A stretch of DNA of 45,773 nt from assembly GCF_000968685.2 (NCBI RefSeq), contig NZ_LAKD02000012.1:1-45773 (forward strand). The letters run 5' to 3'. Source of the stretch: Streptomyces antioxidans. Lineage in GTDB: Bacteria; Actinomycetota; Actinomycetes; Streptomycetales; Streptomycetaceae. The notes under the pieces are model-generated. The model searched no databases. It had not been told where the DNA came from and saw only the letters and a program-made list of their open reading frames with translations. The position numbers and the translations under genes are program-made. Positions 1 to 8,113 of the stretch are shown here, piece after piece (positions within the stretch are counted from its first letter, which is position 1; each line of letters opens with the position of its first letter).

Positions 1-294
1 CCGTCGGCCGAGTGGCGCGAGGGCCCGGCGGCGCCGGAGGCGCGCGCAGGACGGGCGGCGCGCAGGCGACCGGAGCGGGCCGCACGGCCTGCCGGACAGC
101 GCCCGGGGCCGCGAGCAAGCCGGGTAGCGCGCGGCCGGGCCAGGCAACGCCAGAGTGCGGCAGACCGGGCGAGATGCGGCCTGCCTGCTGCTGTCCCGGC
201 GCACGGACGGGCCGGGCGATGTGGCCCGCCCGCCGCCACCCCGCCCGTCGGCCGGGTGGCACGTGGGCGGGTCGGGCGGTGCTCGGACCGGGGG
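1..294. other. Intergenic left edge, no gene recognised
   Basis: No reading frame here has a recognisable protein or convincing start. The stretch is extremely GC-rich and holds several imperfect inverted repeats, for example a bulged stem around 208-232 (cggacgggccgggc against gcccgcccg). These may act as terminator for the leftward regulator gene that ends at 295, but no single strong perfect hairpin stands out. Confidence 0.4.
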
Positions 295-885
295 TCAGGG
301 TGTTTGGGTTTTGGGGGACTCTGTGGCGCGGCGTTCGGCCTGCTGGGCGCGCCAGCGCTCGAGCATCTTGGGCAGCTCCCGCTGGACGAACTCGAAGAAG
401 TCGGCGGTCTCGGCGATCCGCAGCCCCGCCGGGGTGCCGGGCCCGAGCACCTTCGCGCCGTCGCGCATGGTGCTCTCCCAGCGGGCGACCATCTGGTCGC
501 GGCGGGTCAGCGTCTCGTACCAGACCTCGTTGTAGAGCCGGTAGCGATCGCGCCGTGAGCCCGGCTCGCGCTCCCGCACCACCATGTCCACCTGGGACAG
601 ATAGCGGATCGCGCCCGAGACCGCGGCCGGGCTGATCCGCAGCCGCTCGGCGAGCTCCGCCGAGGTGAGGGCCCCGGAGTCGGAGACGAGGAGCGCCGCG
701 AAGACCCGCGCCGCCATGCGCTGCATCCCGGCCTCGGCCAGATCGGCCGCGAACCGCTCGACGAACCTGGACACCGCCGCCTCGTCACGGCCCTCGTCAC
801 GCGCCGCTTCACCGCGCGCTTCATCGGGCGCGCCCTCCGGTTCGATCGTCTCCCTCACCGCTTCATCATCTCCTCTCTTCGTCAC
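295..885 (-). CDS. MarR/GbsR-family transcriptional regulator
   Basis: A 196-residue predicted DNA-binding regulator. A charged, probably disordered N-terminus (about 1-35) is followed by a winged helix-turn-helix around residues 60-115, with the helix ELAERLRISPAAVSGAIRYL and a wing rich in Arg (REREPGSRRDR). The C-terminal half is helical and probably dimerises. This is the usual layout of GbsR/MarR regulators that Streptomyces place divergent to an ABC drug exporter, which is the case here: the exporter starts at 951 on the other strand. The start used is GTG at 885, with no clear ribosome site; an in-frame GTG at 858 has AGGAG upstream (spacing about 11) and could be the real start. A perfect 16-bp palindrome at 915-930 is its likely operator. 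The inducing ligand cannot be told. Confidence 0.85.
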   Translation of the reverse strand: MTKRGDDEAVRETIEPEGAPDEARGEAARDEGRDEAAVSRFVERFAADLAEAGMQRMAARVFAALLVSDSGALTSAELAERLRISPAAVSGAIRYLSQVDMVVREREPGSRRDRYRLYNEVWYETLTRRDQMVARWESTMRDGAKVLGPGTPAGLRIAETADFFEFVQRELPKMLERWRAQQAERRATESPKTQTP

Positions 886-909
886 ATCATCATAAGTTTA
901 TATGGTTCC

Positions 910-938
910 TTAACTTCACAAATTTGTGAAACTAGCGT
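910..938 (+). promoter_or_regulatory. Divergent promoter with 16-bp palindromic operator
   Basis: The regulator-exporter intergenic region is strikingly AT-rich. TTCACAAATTTGTGAA at 915-930 is a perfect palindrome. It fills the spacer between a possible -35 (TTAACT, 910-915) and -10 (TAGCGT, 933-938) separated by 17 bp, pointing toward the exporter at 951. A repressor bound there would block the promoter. The assignment to the adjacent MarR-type regulator is inference from position and symmetry. Confidence 0.65.
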
Positions 939-950
939 AGCTTCGAAATC

Positions 951-1871
951 ATGAAAACGGCAATCTCCGTGTCCGGCCTCCACAAGTCCTTCGGCCGGAC
1001 CCACGCGTTGGACGGCCTCGACCTCGAAGTCGAGGCAGGTGAGGTCCATGGCTTCCTCGGGCCCAACGGCGCCGGGAAGTCCACGACCATCCGGGTCCTC
1101 CTCGGGCTGCTCCGCGCCGACTCCGGCGCGGTGCAGATGCTCGGCAAGGACCCCTGGCACGACGCGGTCGACCTCCACCGCCACATCGCGTACGTCCCCG
1201 GAGACGTCACCCTGTGGCGCAACCTGAGCGGTGGAGAGGTCATCGACCTGTACGGGCGGCTGCGCGGCGGTCTGGACACCGCACGCCGCGCCGAGCTCCT
1301 GGAGCGGTTCGAGCTCGACCCCACCAAGAAGGGCCGTACGTACTCCAAGGGCAATCGCCAGAAGGTCGCCCTGGTCGCCGCGTTCGCGTCATCCGAAGTG
1401 GAGCTGCTGATCCTCGACGAGCCGACCTCCGGGCTCGACCCGCTCATGGAGGAGGTCTTCCGCGAGTGCGTCGCCGAGGAGCGCGACCGCGGCCGTACGG
1501 TGCTGCTCTCCAGCCACATCCTCAGCGAGGTCGAGGCGCTCTGCCGGCGGGTGAGCATCATCCGCAAGGGCCGCCGGGTGGAGTCCGGCACCCTCACCGA
1601 GCTGCGCCACCTGACCCGTACGTCGGTGACCGCCGAGCTCGCCGGCGAGCCGAACGGCCTGTCCGGCCTCCCCGGCGTGCACAACGTGGACATCCAGGGC
1701 GGCCAGGTCAAGCTCCAGGTCGACTCCGACAAGATCGACGCCGTGCTGCGGCAGCTCACCCAGGTCGGGGTGCGCAGCCTGATCTCCACCCCGCCCACCC
1801 TGGAAGAGCTCTTCCTGCGCCACTACCAGGACGACATCACCCGTACGGAAGCCGAGGCGATCGCCCGATGA
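951..1871 (+). CDS. ABC transporter ATP-binding protein (drug exporter type)
   Basis: A 306-residue ATPase of the DrrA/BcrA-like exporter group, expected at the cytoplasmic face and powering the permease encoded next. Walker A is GPNGAGKST at residues 37-45. The signature region reads YSKGNRQKV near residue 130, a form common in this subfamily in place of LSGGQ. Walker [13 protein letters not shown] lies near 151, followed by the H-loop LLSSHILSE. The C-terminal 90 residues form the accessory domain typical of antibiotic or bacteriocin exporters. The stop overlaps the permease start by 4 bp (ATGA at 1868-1871), indicating translational coupling. The leader appears very short (promoter -10 at 933-938) and no good ribosome site is seen. 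The substrate is unknown. Confidence 0.93.
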   Translation: MKTAISVSGLHKSFGRTHALDGLDLEVEAGEVHGFLGPNGAGKSTTIRVLLGLLRADSGAVQMLGKDPWHDAVDLHRHIAYVPGDVTLWRNLSGGEVIDLYGRLRGGLDTARRAELLERFELDPTKKGRTYSKGNRQKVALVAAFASSEVELLILDEPTSGLDPLMEEVFRECVAEERDRGRTVLLSSHILSEVEALCRRVSIIRKGRRVESGTLTELRHLTRTSVTAELAGEPNGLSGLPGVHNVDIQGGQVKLQVDSDKIDAVLRQLTQVGVRSLISTPPTLEELFLRHYQDDITRTEAEAIAR

Positions 1872-3520
1872 CCGCCGTAGCCGACGCCCGGGTCTCCCCC
1901 CGCGCCCGCGGATCGGCCCACGACCTGGCGGGCACGGGCACGCTGCTGCGGCTCGCCCTGCGCCGCGACCGGATCATGATGCCGGTGTGGGTGCTGTGCC
2001 TGGGGCTCACGGCCAGCAGCACCGTCGGCCGTCTGAAGAGCGCGTACGACACCCCCGCCCGGCGCGCCAGCCTCGTCCAGGACATGAATGGGAACGGCTC
2101 GACCCGGGCCCTGTTCGGCGCCGCCTTCGACGACACGCTCGGCGCGCTCACCGTCTGGCGCGTGGGTGCCTTCCTTACGGTGTTCGCCGCGATCATGAGC
2201 CTGCTCATCGTGGTCCGGCACACCCGTGAGGAGGAGGAGACCGGCCGCCAGGAGGCGCTCTCCGCCGGTATGGTCGGCCGCCGCGCCGGACTCACCTCGG
2301 CCCTGCTCGCCGTGGCCATCGCCAACGGCGCGGTGACCCTGCTCATCGCGGGCGGCCTCGCGGGCCAGGGCGGCACCGGCGCGCTGACCCTCGGCCTCGC
2401 CGTCGGCCTGTCCGGTATGGCCTTCGGCGGGCTGGCCGCCGTCGCCGCCCAGCTCACCGAGAACGCACGGCTGGCCAGGGGCCTCAGCTCCGCCGCGGTC
2501 GGCGTCGCCTTCGTGCTGCGCATGGCGGGTGACGCCGCCGAGGACGGCAGCAAGGGCTCCGGCCATGTCCTGGTCTGGCTCTCGCCGCTGGGCTGGGCCG
2601 AGTACGCCCGGCCGTACGCGAACGAGCGCTGGTGGCCGCTGCTGCTGGTCGCCGTGCTCGCCGCGGCCTCGATCGCCCTCGCGTACTCCCTCGCCGGGCG
2701 GCGCGACGTGGGCGCCAGCTTCTACGCCAGCCGCCCCGGCCCACCGGCCGCGGGGCCGCTGCTGAACGGGGTCTTCGGCCTGGGCTGGCGGCTGCAGCGC
2801 GGCGCCCTGTTCGGCTGGGCCGCGGGCTTCGTCTTCGCGGGCGCCATCTTCGGATCCATCTCCGACGGTGCGGACGACTTCCTCGGCGACAGCGACCAGA
2901 CCCGCGACATCATCCAGCGGATGGGCGGCGCCCAGGGGCTCAATGACGCGTTCCTGGCCGCCATGGTCGGCGTCCTCGGCACCATCCTCACCGTCTACAC
3001 CACCACCTCCGTACTGCGGCTGCGCTCCGAGGAGACCGACCAGCGCGCGGAGCCCCTGCTGGCCAACGCCGTCGGCCGGTTGCGCTGGGCCGGGAGCCAC
3101 CTGGTCATCGCGTACCTCGGCCCGGTGGCCGTCCTGGCCATCGGCGGTCTGGCGCTGGGGCTGGGCTACGGCGTCGCGGCGGGCGACCTGGCCGACCAGC
3201 TCCCCCGCTGCCTGGGCGCCGCCCTCGCCCAGCTCCCGGCGCTGTGGGTGCTGACCAGCGTGACGCTCTTCCTGGTGGGCGTGGTGCCGAAGTACTCGGC
3301 CGCGGCCTGGGCGTTCGTCGGCTGGGTGGTCGCCCTGGGCTGGATGGGCCCGGCGCTCGAGCTGTCCGACTCCATCATGGACACCTCGCCCTTCAGCCAT
3401 CTGCCGAAGCTGCCGGGCGACGAGGTGACGGCCGCCCCGTTCCTGTGGCTGCTGCTGCTCTCGGCCGTTCTCGCCGCCGGAGGACTGGTGGGCATGCGCC
3501 GTCGTGACATCGGCGGCTGA
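1868..3520 (+). CDS. ABC exporter permease, polyketide-antibiotic exporter type
   Basis: A 550-residue integral membrane protein that pairs with the preceding ATPase. The ATG at 1868 overlaps the ATPase stop by 4 bp; a longer upstream frame is only the +1 shadow of the ATPase gene. It has two similar halves, each beginning with an amphipathic stretch (for example [15 protein letters not shown] and [16 protein letters not shown]) followed by several hydrophobic helices, about twelve in all. This matches the family annotated as exporter of polyketide antibiotics (TnrB-like) and is about the usual length. No periplasmic domain is evident. With the MarR-type regulator it forms a self-contained resistance or efflux module. 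Confidence 0.9.
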   Translation: MTAVADARVSPRARGSAHDLAGTGTLLRLALRRDRIMMPVWVLCLGLTASSTVGRLKSAYDTPARRASLVQDMNGNGSTRALFGAAFDDTLGALTVWRVGAFLTVFAAIMSLLIVVRHTREEEETGRQEALSAGMVGRRAGLTSALLAVAIANGAVTLLIAGGLAGQGGTGALTLGLAVGLSGMAFGGLAAVAAQLTENARLARGLSSAAVGVAFVLRMAGDAAEDGSKGSGHVLVWLSPLGWAEYARPYANERWWPLLLVAVLAAASIALAYSLAGRRDVGASFYASRPGPPAAGPLLNGVFGLGWRLQRGALFGWAAGFVFAGAIFGSISDGADDFLGDSDQTRDIIQRMGGAQGLNDAFLAAMVGVLGTILTVYTTTSVLRLRSEETDQRAEPLLANAVGRLRWAGSHLVIAYLGPVAVLAIGGLALGLGYGVAAGDLADQLPRCLGAALAQLPALWVLTSVTLFLVGVVPKYSAAAWAFVGWVVALGWMGPALELSDSIMDTSPFSHLPKLPGDEVTAAPFLWLLLLSAVLAAGGLVGMRRRDIGG

Positions 3521-3550
3521 CCCCCGTCGGCCCATCGCCTCCCGGCAACC

Positions 3551-3587
3551 GCCCCCTGTTGTCCACAGGCTGTGGACAACAGGGGGC
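3551..3587. terminator. Bidirectional hairpin containing two inverted consensus DnaA boxes
   Basis: A perfect 17-bp inverted repeat (3551-3567 and 3571-3587) with a 3-nt loop lies between the convergent permease and P450 genes, a good position for a bidirectional terminator. Its inner arms are TTGTCCACA (3559-3567) and TGTGGACAA (3571-3579), each an exact match to the preferred Streptomyces DnaA box. Whether DnaA binds here is not known; see the finding. Confidence 0.75.
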
Positions 3588-3675
3588 TCATCTGTCCCGG
3601 CGGCCTTCGCCGACTCCGCCCCTGCCGTCGCCGACTCCCTTTCCGTCTTCGCCGATGTCGCTTCGCCGATTCCGC

Positions 3676-4899
3676 TCAGAGCTCGACCTGGAGCTCCCGC
3701 AGACCGCGGATGACGAAGTTCGTCCCCCGCTCCGGCTCCTTGACCAGCCGCAGCCCGGGCGCCTTGCGGAGCAGTGCGCCGAAGGAGGCGATCAGCTCCA
3801 GTCGGGCGAGCGGGGCGCCCAGGCAGTAGTGGATCCCGGCGCCGAAACTGATGTGGGGGTTGTCGGCGCGGGAGAGGTCGAGGGCGTCGGGACGGTCGAA
3901 GCGGGCCGGGTCGCGGTTGGCCGAGCCGAAGAGCAGCGCGACCTCGCTGCCGCGCGGGATGACCGTGCCGCCGACCTCGATGTCCTCAAGCACCCATCGC
4001 TCGAAGAGCTGCAGCGGGGTGTCATAGCGCAGCAGCTCGTCCACGGCGGTGGGCAGCAGCGCGTCGGGGTCGGCGCGGAGCAGGGCGAGCTGTTCGGGGT
4101 GGCGGAAGAGCGCCCACCAACCGTTCCCCGTGGTGTTGACCGTGGCCTCGTGGCCCGCGTTCAGCAGCAGCACACAGGTGGAGATCATCTCCTGCTCGGT
4201 GAGCCGGTCGCCCTCGTCGTACGCGGCGATGAGCCCGCTGATCAGATCGTCCCCCGGGGCCCTGCGGCGCGCCGCGATCAACTCGCGCAGATACGCGGAG
4301 AATTCGACGGACGCGCGCACGGCCCGGCGCGCCGTGTCCTCGCCCGGGCTCAACTCGTACATCCCGCAGATATCCGCCGACCAGGGCCGCAGGGCGGGGC
4401 GGTCGGCGGGCGGAATGCCCAGCATCTCGGCGATCACGGCGACCGGCAGCGGTTCGGCGACCGTCGCGATGAGATCGCCGCCGCCCGAGCCGACGAGGGA
4501 GTCGACGAATTCCTCCGCGAGCCGCCGGATGGTCGGCACCAGCGCCTCGACCGTCCGCGGGGTGAACGCCTTGGAGACCAGGCGCCGCAGCCGGGTGTGG
4601 TCCGGCGGTTCCAGATCGAGCATGCCGTGGTCATTGAGGGTGTGGAACGGCTCGTGCTCGGGCGGCGGCGCGGTGCGGCCGAACTCCTCATGGCCGAAGC
4701 GGTGGAGATAGGTGCGGCCGAGCCTGCGGTCCCGCAGCAGCGCGCCGACGTCCGCATGACGCGGGATCAGCCACTGGCGGGAGGGCTCGAACCAGTGCAC
4801 CCGGCCGCGCTCGCGCAGCTCGGCGTAGGCCGGATACGGGTCCGCGACGAACGACGGCCGCCAGGGGTCGAAGGCGGGGGCTTCCGCACTGCTGCTCAT
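3676..4899 (-). CDS. Cytochrome P450 (CYP107-like)
   Basis: A 407-residue soluble bacterial P450 monooxygenase, the normal size for the class. The I-helix oxygen-activation motif is AGHEAT near residue 247, the ExxR motif is in VDELLRYDTP near 288, and the haem-binding loop FGAGIHYCLGAPLAR carries the axial Cys near 357. The N-terminus (DPWRPSFVADPYPAYAELRERG) is typical of Streptomyces macrolide-type P450s. No ferredoxin or ferredoxin reductase gene is adjacent, so electrons must come from elsewhere. The ATG at 4899 lacks a ribosome site but has a TACCGT element 6 nt upstream, so a leaderless message is possible. It is followed downstream by the hairpin at 3551-3587. The substrate cannot be inferred. 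Confidence 0.93.
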   Translation of the reverse strand: MSSSAEAPAFDPWRPSFVADPYPAYAELRERGRVHWFEPSRQWLIPRHADVGALLRDRRLGRTYLHRFGHEEFGRTAPPPEHEPFHTLNDHGMLDLEPPDHTRLRRLVSKAFTPRTVEALVPTIRRLAEEFVDSLVGSGGGDLIATVAEPLPVAVIAEMLGIPPADRPALRPWSADICGMYELSPGEDTARRAVRASVEFSAYLRELIAARRRAPGDDLISGLIAAYDEGDRLTEQEMISTCVLLLNAGHEATVNTTGNGWWALFRHPEQLALLRADPDALLPTAVDELLRYDTPLQLFERWVLEDIEVGGTVIPRGSEVALLFGSANRDPARFDRPDALDLSRADNPHISFGAGIHYCLGAPLARLELIASFGALLRKAPGLRLVKEPERGTNFVIRGLRELQVEL

Positions 4900-4999
4900 C
4901 CCGGGACGGTACCGCCGGGGCCGCCCGGTCTCCAGGGGTCGCCGGATGGCTTCGGGGCCCCGCTGCCTCCGGGGGCCGTCGCGGGGCGCACCAGGCCGG

Positions 5000-5704
5000 T
5001 CAGCCTCCGGGCGTCACCAGGCGTACCTCGTAGGCGAACACCGCCGCCTGGGTGCGGTCGCGCAGCCCCAGCTTCACCAGGATCCGGCTGACATGCGTCT
5101 TCACCGTCGACTCTGCGACGATCAGCCGCCCGGCGATCTCCGCATTGGAGCAGCCCTGGGCGACCAGCACCAGGACCTCGTTCTCCCGCTCGGTCAGCTC
5201 GGCCAGCCGCCCCTGCGGGGAGGGCAGCGGACCGCCGAATCCGGCCGCCTCGCCGATCCGCGAGAACGTGCTGATCAGGCGCTTGGTGATGGTCGGCGCG
5301 AGCAGCGCCTCACCCGCCGCGACAATGCGTACCGCATCGCCGAGCTGCCGGGCGGAGGCGTCCTTGAGCAGAAAGCCGCTCGCTCCGGCGCGCAGCGCCT
5401 GGTAGACGTACTCGTCCAGATCGAAGGTGGTCAGGACGAGCACCTTGGCGTCGGCGTCCGCCGCGACGATCTCGCGGGTGGCCTCGAGGCCGTTGAGCTC
5501 CGGCATCCGGATGTCCATCAGGACGACGTCGGGGCGCAGGGCGGCCACCTGGGCGATGGCCTGGCGCCCGTCGACCGCCTCGCCGATGACCTCGATATCG
5601 GGCTGGGCGTTCAGCAGTACGGAGAAGCCCTCGCGGACCATCACCTGATCGTCGGCGATCAGCACGCGGATGGGAGGGGGGAGGGAGGGGGCGTCGGTGG
5701 TCAT
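5000..5704 (-). CDS. NarL/LuxR-family response regulator
   Basis: A 234-residue response regulator. The receiver domain occupies residues 12-130, with acidic pair DD near 18-19, the phosphorylatable Asp64 in VVLMDIRMPE, Thr in LTTF and Lys in FLLKDAS. A linker leads to a LuxR-type helix-turn-helix at about 170-225 (LTERENEVLVLVAQG, then NAEIAGRLIVAESTVKTHVS). Its ATG overlaps the kinase stop codon by 4 bp (5701-5704), so the pair is translated together. Targets are unknown; the direct repeat at 7146-7168 upstream of the kinase is a candidate autoregulatory site. Confidence 0.93.
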   Translation of the reverse strand: MTTDAPSLPPPIRVLIADDQVMVREGFSVLLNAQPDIEVIGEAVDGRQAIAQVAALRPDVVLMDIRMPELNGLEATREIVAADADAKVLVLTTFDLDEYVYQALRAGASGFLLKDASARQLGDAVRIVAAGEALLAPTITKRLISTFSRIGEAAGFGGPLPSPQGRLAELTERENEVLVLVAQGCSNAEIAGRLIVAESTVKTHVSRILVKLGLRDRTQAAVFAYEVRLVTPGG

Positions 5705-7083
5705 GGCTCCATCGTCTCCCCCTCCGGGGCGTACCCCCGCTGCGGTGCCGGTGCCGGTGTCTCCGGGGCGGAAGCCTCCGCTTCGGGGACCGCGGCGGCC
5801 GGGATGAAGACCGCGACCTCGTAACCGCCGTCCTCCAACACCGCGCCCGCCGTCATCTCCCCGTTCAGCATGGCCACGCGCTCCCGCATCCCGAGCAGCC
5901 CGTGGCCCATCCCCGGCGAGGGCCGTACGGCCTGGGTGGGCGGGCCGTTGACGATCCGCAGACCCAGTCCGCCGAGGACATACGCGACTTCGACGCGGGC
6001 GGTGGAGCCGGGCGCGTGCCGCAGCGCGTTGGACAGCGCCTCCTGGACGATCCGGTACGCGGACAGCTCCACCCCGGAGGGCAGCGGCCGTACGGCGCCG
6101 GTGGTGAGGTGCTCGACGGTCAGCCCGGCCGCCCGGACCCCCGCGAAGAGCGTGTCGAGGGTGGCGAGGGTCGGCTGGGGCGCCTCGGGGTCGGCGTCGG
6201 CGTAGGCATCGGGGTCATCGGCGCGGACGACGCCGAGGACGCGGCGGAGTTCGGTGAGCGCGGCGACCGCGTTCTCGCGGATGGTCGCGAAGCTGCTGGC
6301 CAGTTCCTCGGGCGGGTCCGCCACCCGGTAGGGCGCCGCCTCCGCCTGGATGGCGATCACCGACATATGGTGCGCGACGACGTCGTGCAGCTCACGGGCG
6401 ATGGTGGCGCGCTCCTCCAGCAGGGTGCGGCGGGAGCGCTCCTCATGGGTGGCCGACTGCTCCACGGCGACCTGCTGCTTGGTCTCGCGCAGACTGCGCC
6501 GGGCGACGACGGCGCCCACGATGACGCAGGAGGTGATCACCATGGGGAAGGCGTTCGTCGGCCGCCAGCCGACGGCGAGATCGCAGGCGAACCCGAATCC
6601 GGCCGTGAGCAGCAGCATCTGCCCGGCCACGCGCGGCGGGTTACGGAACGCGACGATCACCATCACCGCGATGTGCGAGGCGAAGAGGGTCGGCGGCCAG
6701 GGCCACATGCTGCCCGCGGCCGTTTCGGCGACGCCCAGGCCCCAGACGACGCTCCCCCCGAACGACAGCCACCAGGCGCCGATCGGCCGGTAGAGCGCGA
6801 TCAGCAGGGGCACGCTGCTGAGCAGGGCCATCCCGACGCCGTCGATTTCGCCCGCCACGGCCATGAGGTAGAGGGCGAAGGCCGTGAGCGCGGCGTGCGG
6901 CAGCCACGGCGCGTACGGCCGGGCCCACGGGGGCAACGCGCGCACCAGCGGATGCGTGGCGCCGAGCGGCGGCAGGGGGCGGAGGGCGAAGGCGTCGGTG
7001 ATCAAGTCCTTCCGCAGATCGGACAGCGCCCGGCGGATGGTGCGGAGTTCGGTCCGCGGAATCGTCTCAGTCACGCCGACCAC
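5701..7083 (-). CDS. DesK/NarX-type sensor histidine kinase
   Basis: A 460-residue membrane sensor kinase. Five to six hydrophobic segments fill residues about 50-200 with little extracytoplasmic sequence, suggesting it senses the membrane or an intramembrane cue. The HisKA_3 box ERATIARELHDVVAHHMSVI has the phosphorylated His near residue 232. The ATPase domain follows, with an N-box in YRIVQEALSNALRHAPG and the G-box GMGHGLLGMRERVAML. The start is GTG at 7083; an equally plausible in-frame GTG lies at 7074, and neither has a clear ribosome site. The gene is first in a two-gene operon with the regulator. Confidence 0.9.
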   Translation of the reverse strand: MVGVTETIPRTELRTIRRALSDLRKDLITDAFALRPLPPLGATHPLVRALPPWARPYAPWLPHAALTAFALYLMAVAGEIDGVGMALLSSVPLLIALYRPIGAWWLSFGGSVVWGLGVAETAAGSMWPWPPTLFASHIAVMVIVAFRNPPRVAGQMLLLTAGFGFACDLAVGWRPTNAFPMVITSCVIVGAVVARRSLRETKQQVAVEQSATHEERSRRTLLEERATIARELHDVVAHHMSVIAIQAEAAPYRVADPPEELASSFATIRENAVAALTELRRVLGVVRADDPDAYADADPEAPQPTLATLDTLFAGVRAAGLTVEHLTTGAVRPLPSGVELSAYRIVQEALSNALRHAPGSTARVEVAYVLGGLGLRIVNGPPTQAVRPSPGMGHGLLGMRERVAMLNGEMTAGAVLEDGGYEVAVFIPAAAVPEAEASAPETPAPAPQRGYAPEGETMEP

Positions 7084-7145
7084 GGTAGGCAGCGGACGCC
7101 GCGGCGTCGTCCCCGGGAATGCGGATTGTGCGGCGTCCGTCTCAA

Positions 7146-7168
7146 GTACTACGGGGTCGGGTACTACG
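7146..7168. promoter_or_regulatory. Direct repeat GTACTACG upstream of the sensor kinase
   Basis: GTACTACG occurs at 7146-7153 and again at 7161-7168, a 15-bp period, about 63-85 bp upstream of the kinase start. Two spaced copies of one octamer before a two-component operon suggest a binding site for its own NarL-type regulator. This is positional inference only. Confidence 0.35.
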
Positions 7169-7216
7169 CGGCGGGGCGCGGCCCGGTGATGTTACGTGGC
7201 GGGCTCCGGCCCGGTG

Positions 7217-8110
7217 CTATGGGGCGGTCTGCGCCCCCGCCAGCTGGGCGATCTCCTCGGCGACGGTGTGCGCGGCAGGCGTCGTCGGGTCGATGGGCGG
7301 GAAGTGGCCGCCGTCGCTCCTGATCAGCCGTACGTCCTGTCCGGCGCGGGCCGCCGCCTCCGCGAAGGCGTCCGCGACCGCCGCTGGCACGACGATGTCG
7401 GTGCCGCCCTGCACCACGGTGGTGGGGATCGCGGTGGGCAGCAGCGCGGCGGGGTCGGCGAGACCCAGCCGGACCGTCAGCTCATCGTCACCGCCCCCAC
7501 CCTCCTCTTGGAGGAGTTCGTCCACGGCGCCGGAGCAGACGTCCAGCGCACGGGCCGTGGCGAGGTCCGCGATGGGGGCGAGGGCCACGACACCGCGGTG
7601 CGGGGAGGGGGAGGCCAGATGCCAGGGAGTGCCGGACGGCAGCCGATGCCGGGCCGCCGCCCACAGCACGGCGTGTCCGCCCGCGGAGTGCCCGGTGAGC
7701 ACCACCCGGTCCGGGTCGATCCCGGGGAGCCCGAGCCCCCGGGCGAGACCCGGCACGGTGTCCACGGCCGCCGCGATGTCGTCGAACGTCTCCGGCCACC
7801 GCCCGGCCCGCGCGGAGTCCGCCCCACCGCGCCGGTACTCCACGGACGCCACCGCCAGGCCCCGCCCCGCCAGGAAGGCGGCGAAGGGCGACACATGGCG
7901 GCGGTCGTAGGGGGCGCGCCAGGCGCCGCCGTGGAAGAGGAGGACCAGCGGGGCGGGGCGCGCGGCGCCGTCCGTCCCGGGTGGCGGAAGGTAGAAGTCC
8001 ACCACCTGGTCCGGGTGTTCGCCGTACACGGCGGTCCTGGCCGGATCCACGGGTGGGAGCCCGAAGACCGACGCCTCCTCGGCCGCCGCCCCCGCCGTCG
8101 CCCCGCCCAT
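7217..8110 (-). CDS. kynB: Alpha/beta hydrolase, probable kynurenine formamidase
   Basis: A 297-residue alpha/beta hydrolase of the esterase/lipase HGG group. The oxyanion motif is HGGAW at residues 60-64, the nucleophile elbow is GHSAGG near 136-141, a catalytic Asp probably lies in VVQGGTDIVVP, and the catalytic His is in SDGGHFPPID near 270. It is not the cyclase-type bacterial KynB fold but resembles eukaryotic arylformamidases. Function is inferred from context: it starts 3 bp after kynureninase, which itself overlaps tryptophan 2,3-dioxygenase. N-formylkynurenine hydrolysis is the missing middle step. A general carboxylesterase is the alternative, so the symbol is a functional guess. 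Last gene of the operon. Confidence 0.75.
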   Translation of the reverse strand: MGGATAGAAAEEASVFGLPPVDPARTAVYGEHPDQVVDFYLPPPGTDGAARPAPLVLLFHGGAWRAPYDRRHVSPFAAFLAGRGLAVASVEYRRGGADSARAGRWPETFDDIAAAVDTVPGLARGLGLPGIDPDRVVLTGHSAGGHAVLWAAARHRLPSGTPWHLASPSPHRGVVALAPIADLATARALDVCSGAVDELLQEEGGGGDDELTVRLGLADPAALLPTAIPTTVVQGGTDIVVPAAVADAFAEAAARAGQDVRLIRSDGGHFPPIDPTTPAAHTVAEEIAQLAGAQTAP

Positions 8111-8113
8111 CGG

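Noticed and set aside
1823..3535. Long antisense open frame opposite the ABC permease
   Set aside because: High-GC DNA keeps frames open on the opposite strand. The translation is Gly/Gln/Arg-rich without motifs, while the sense frame is a clear permease.
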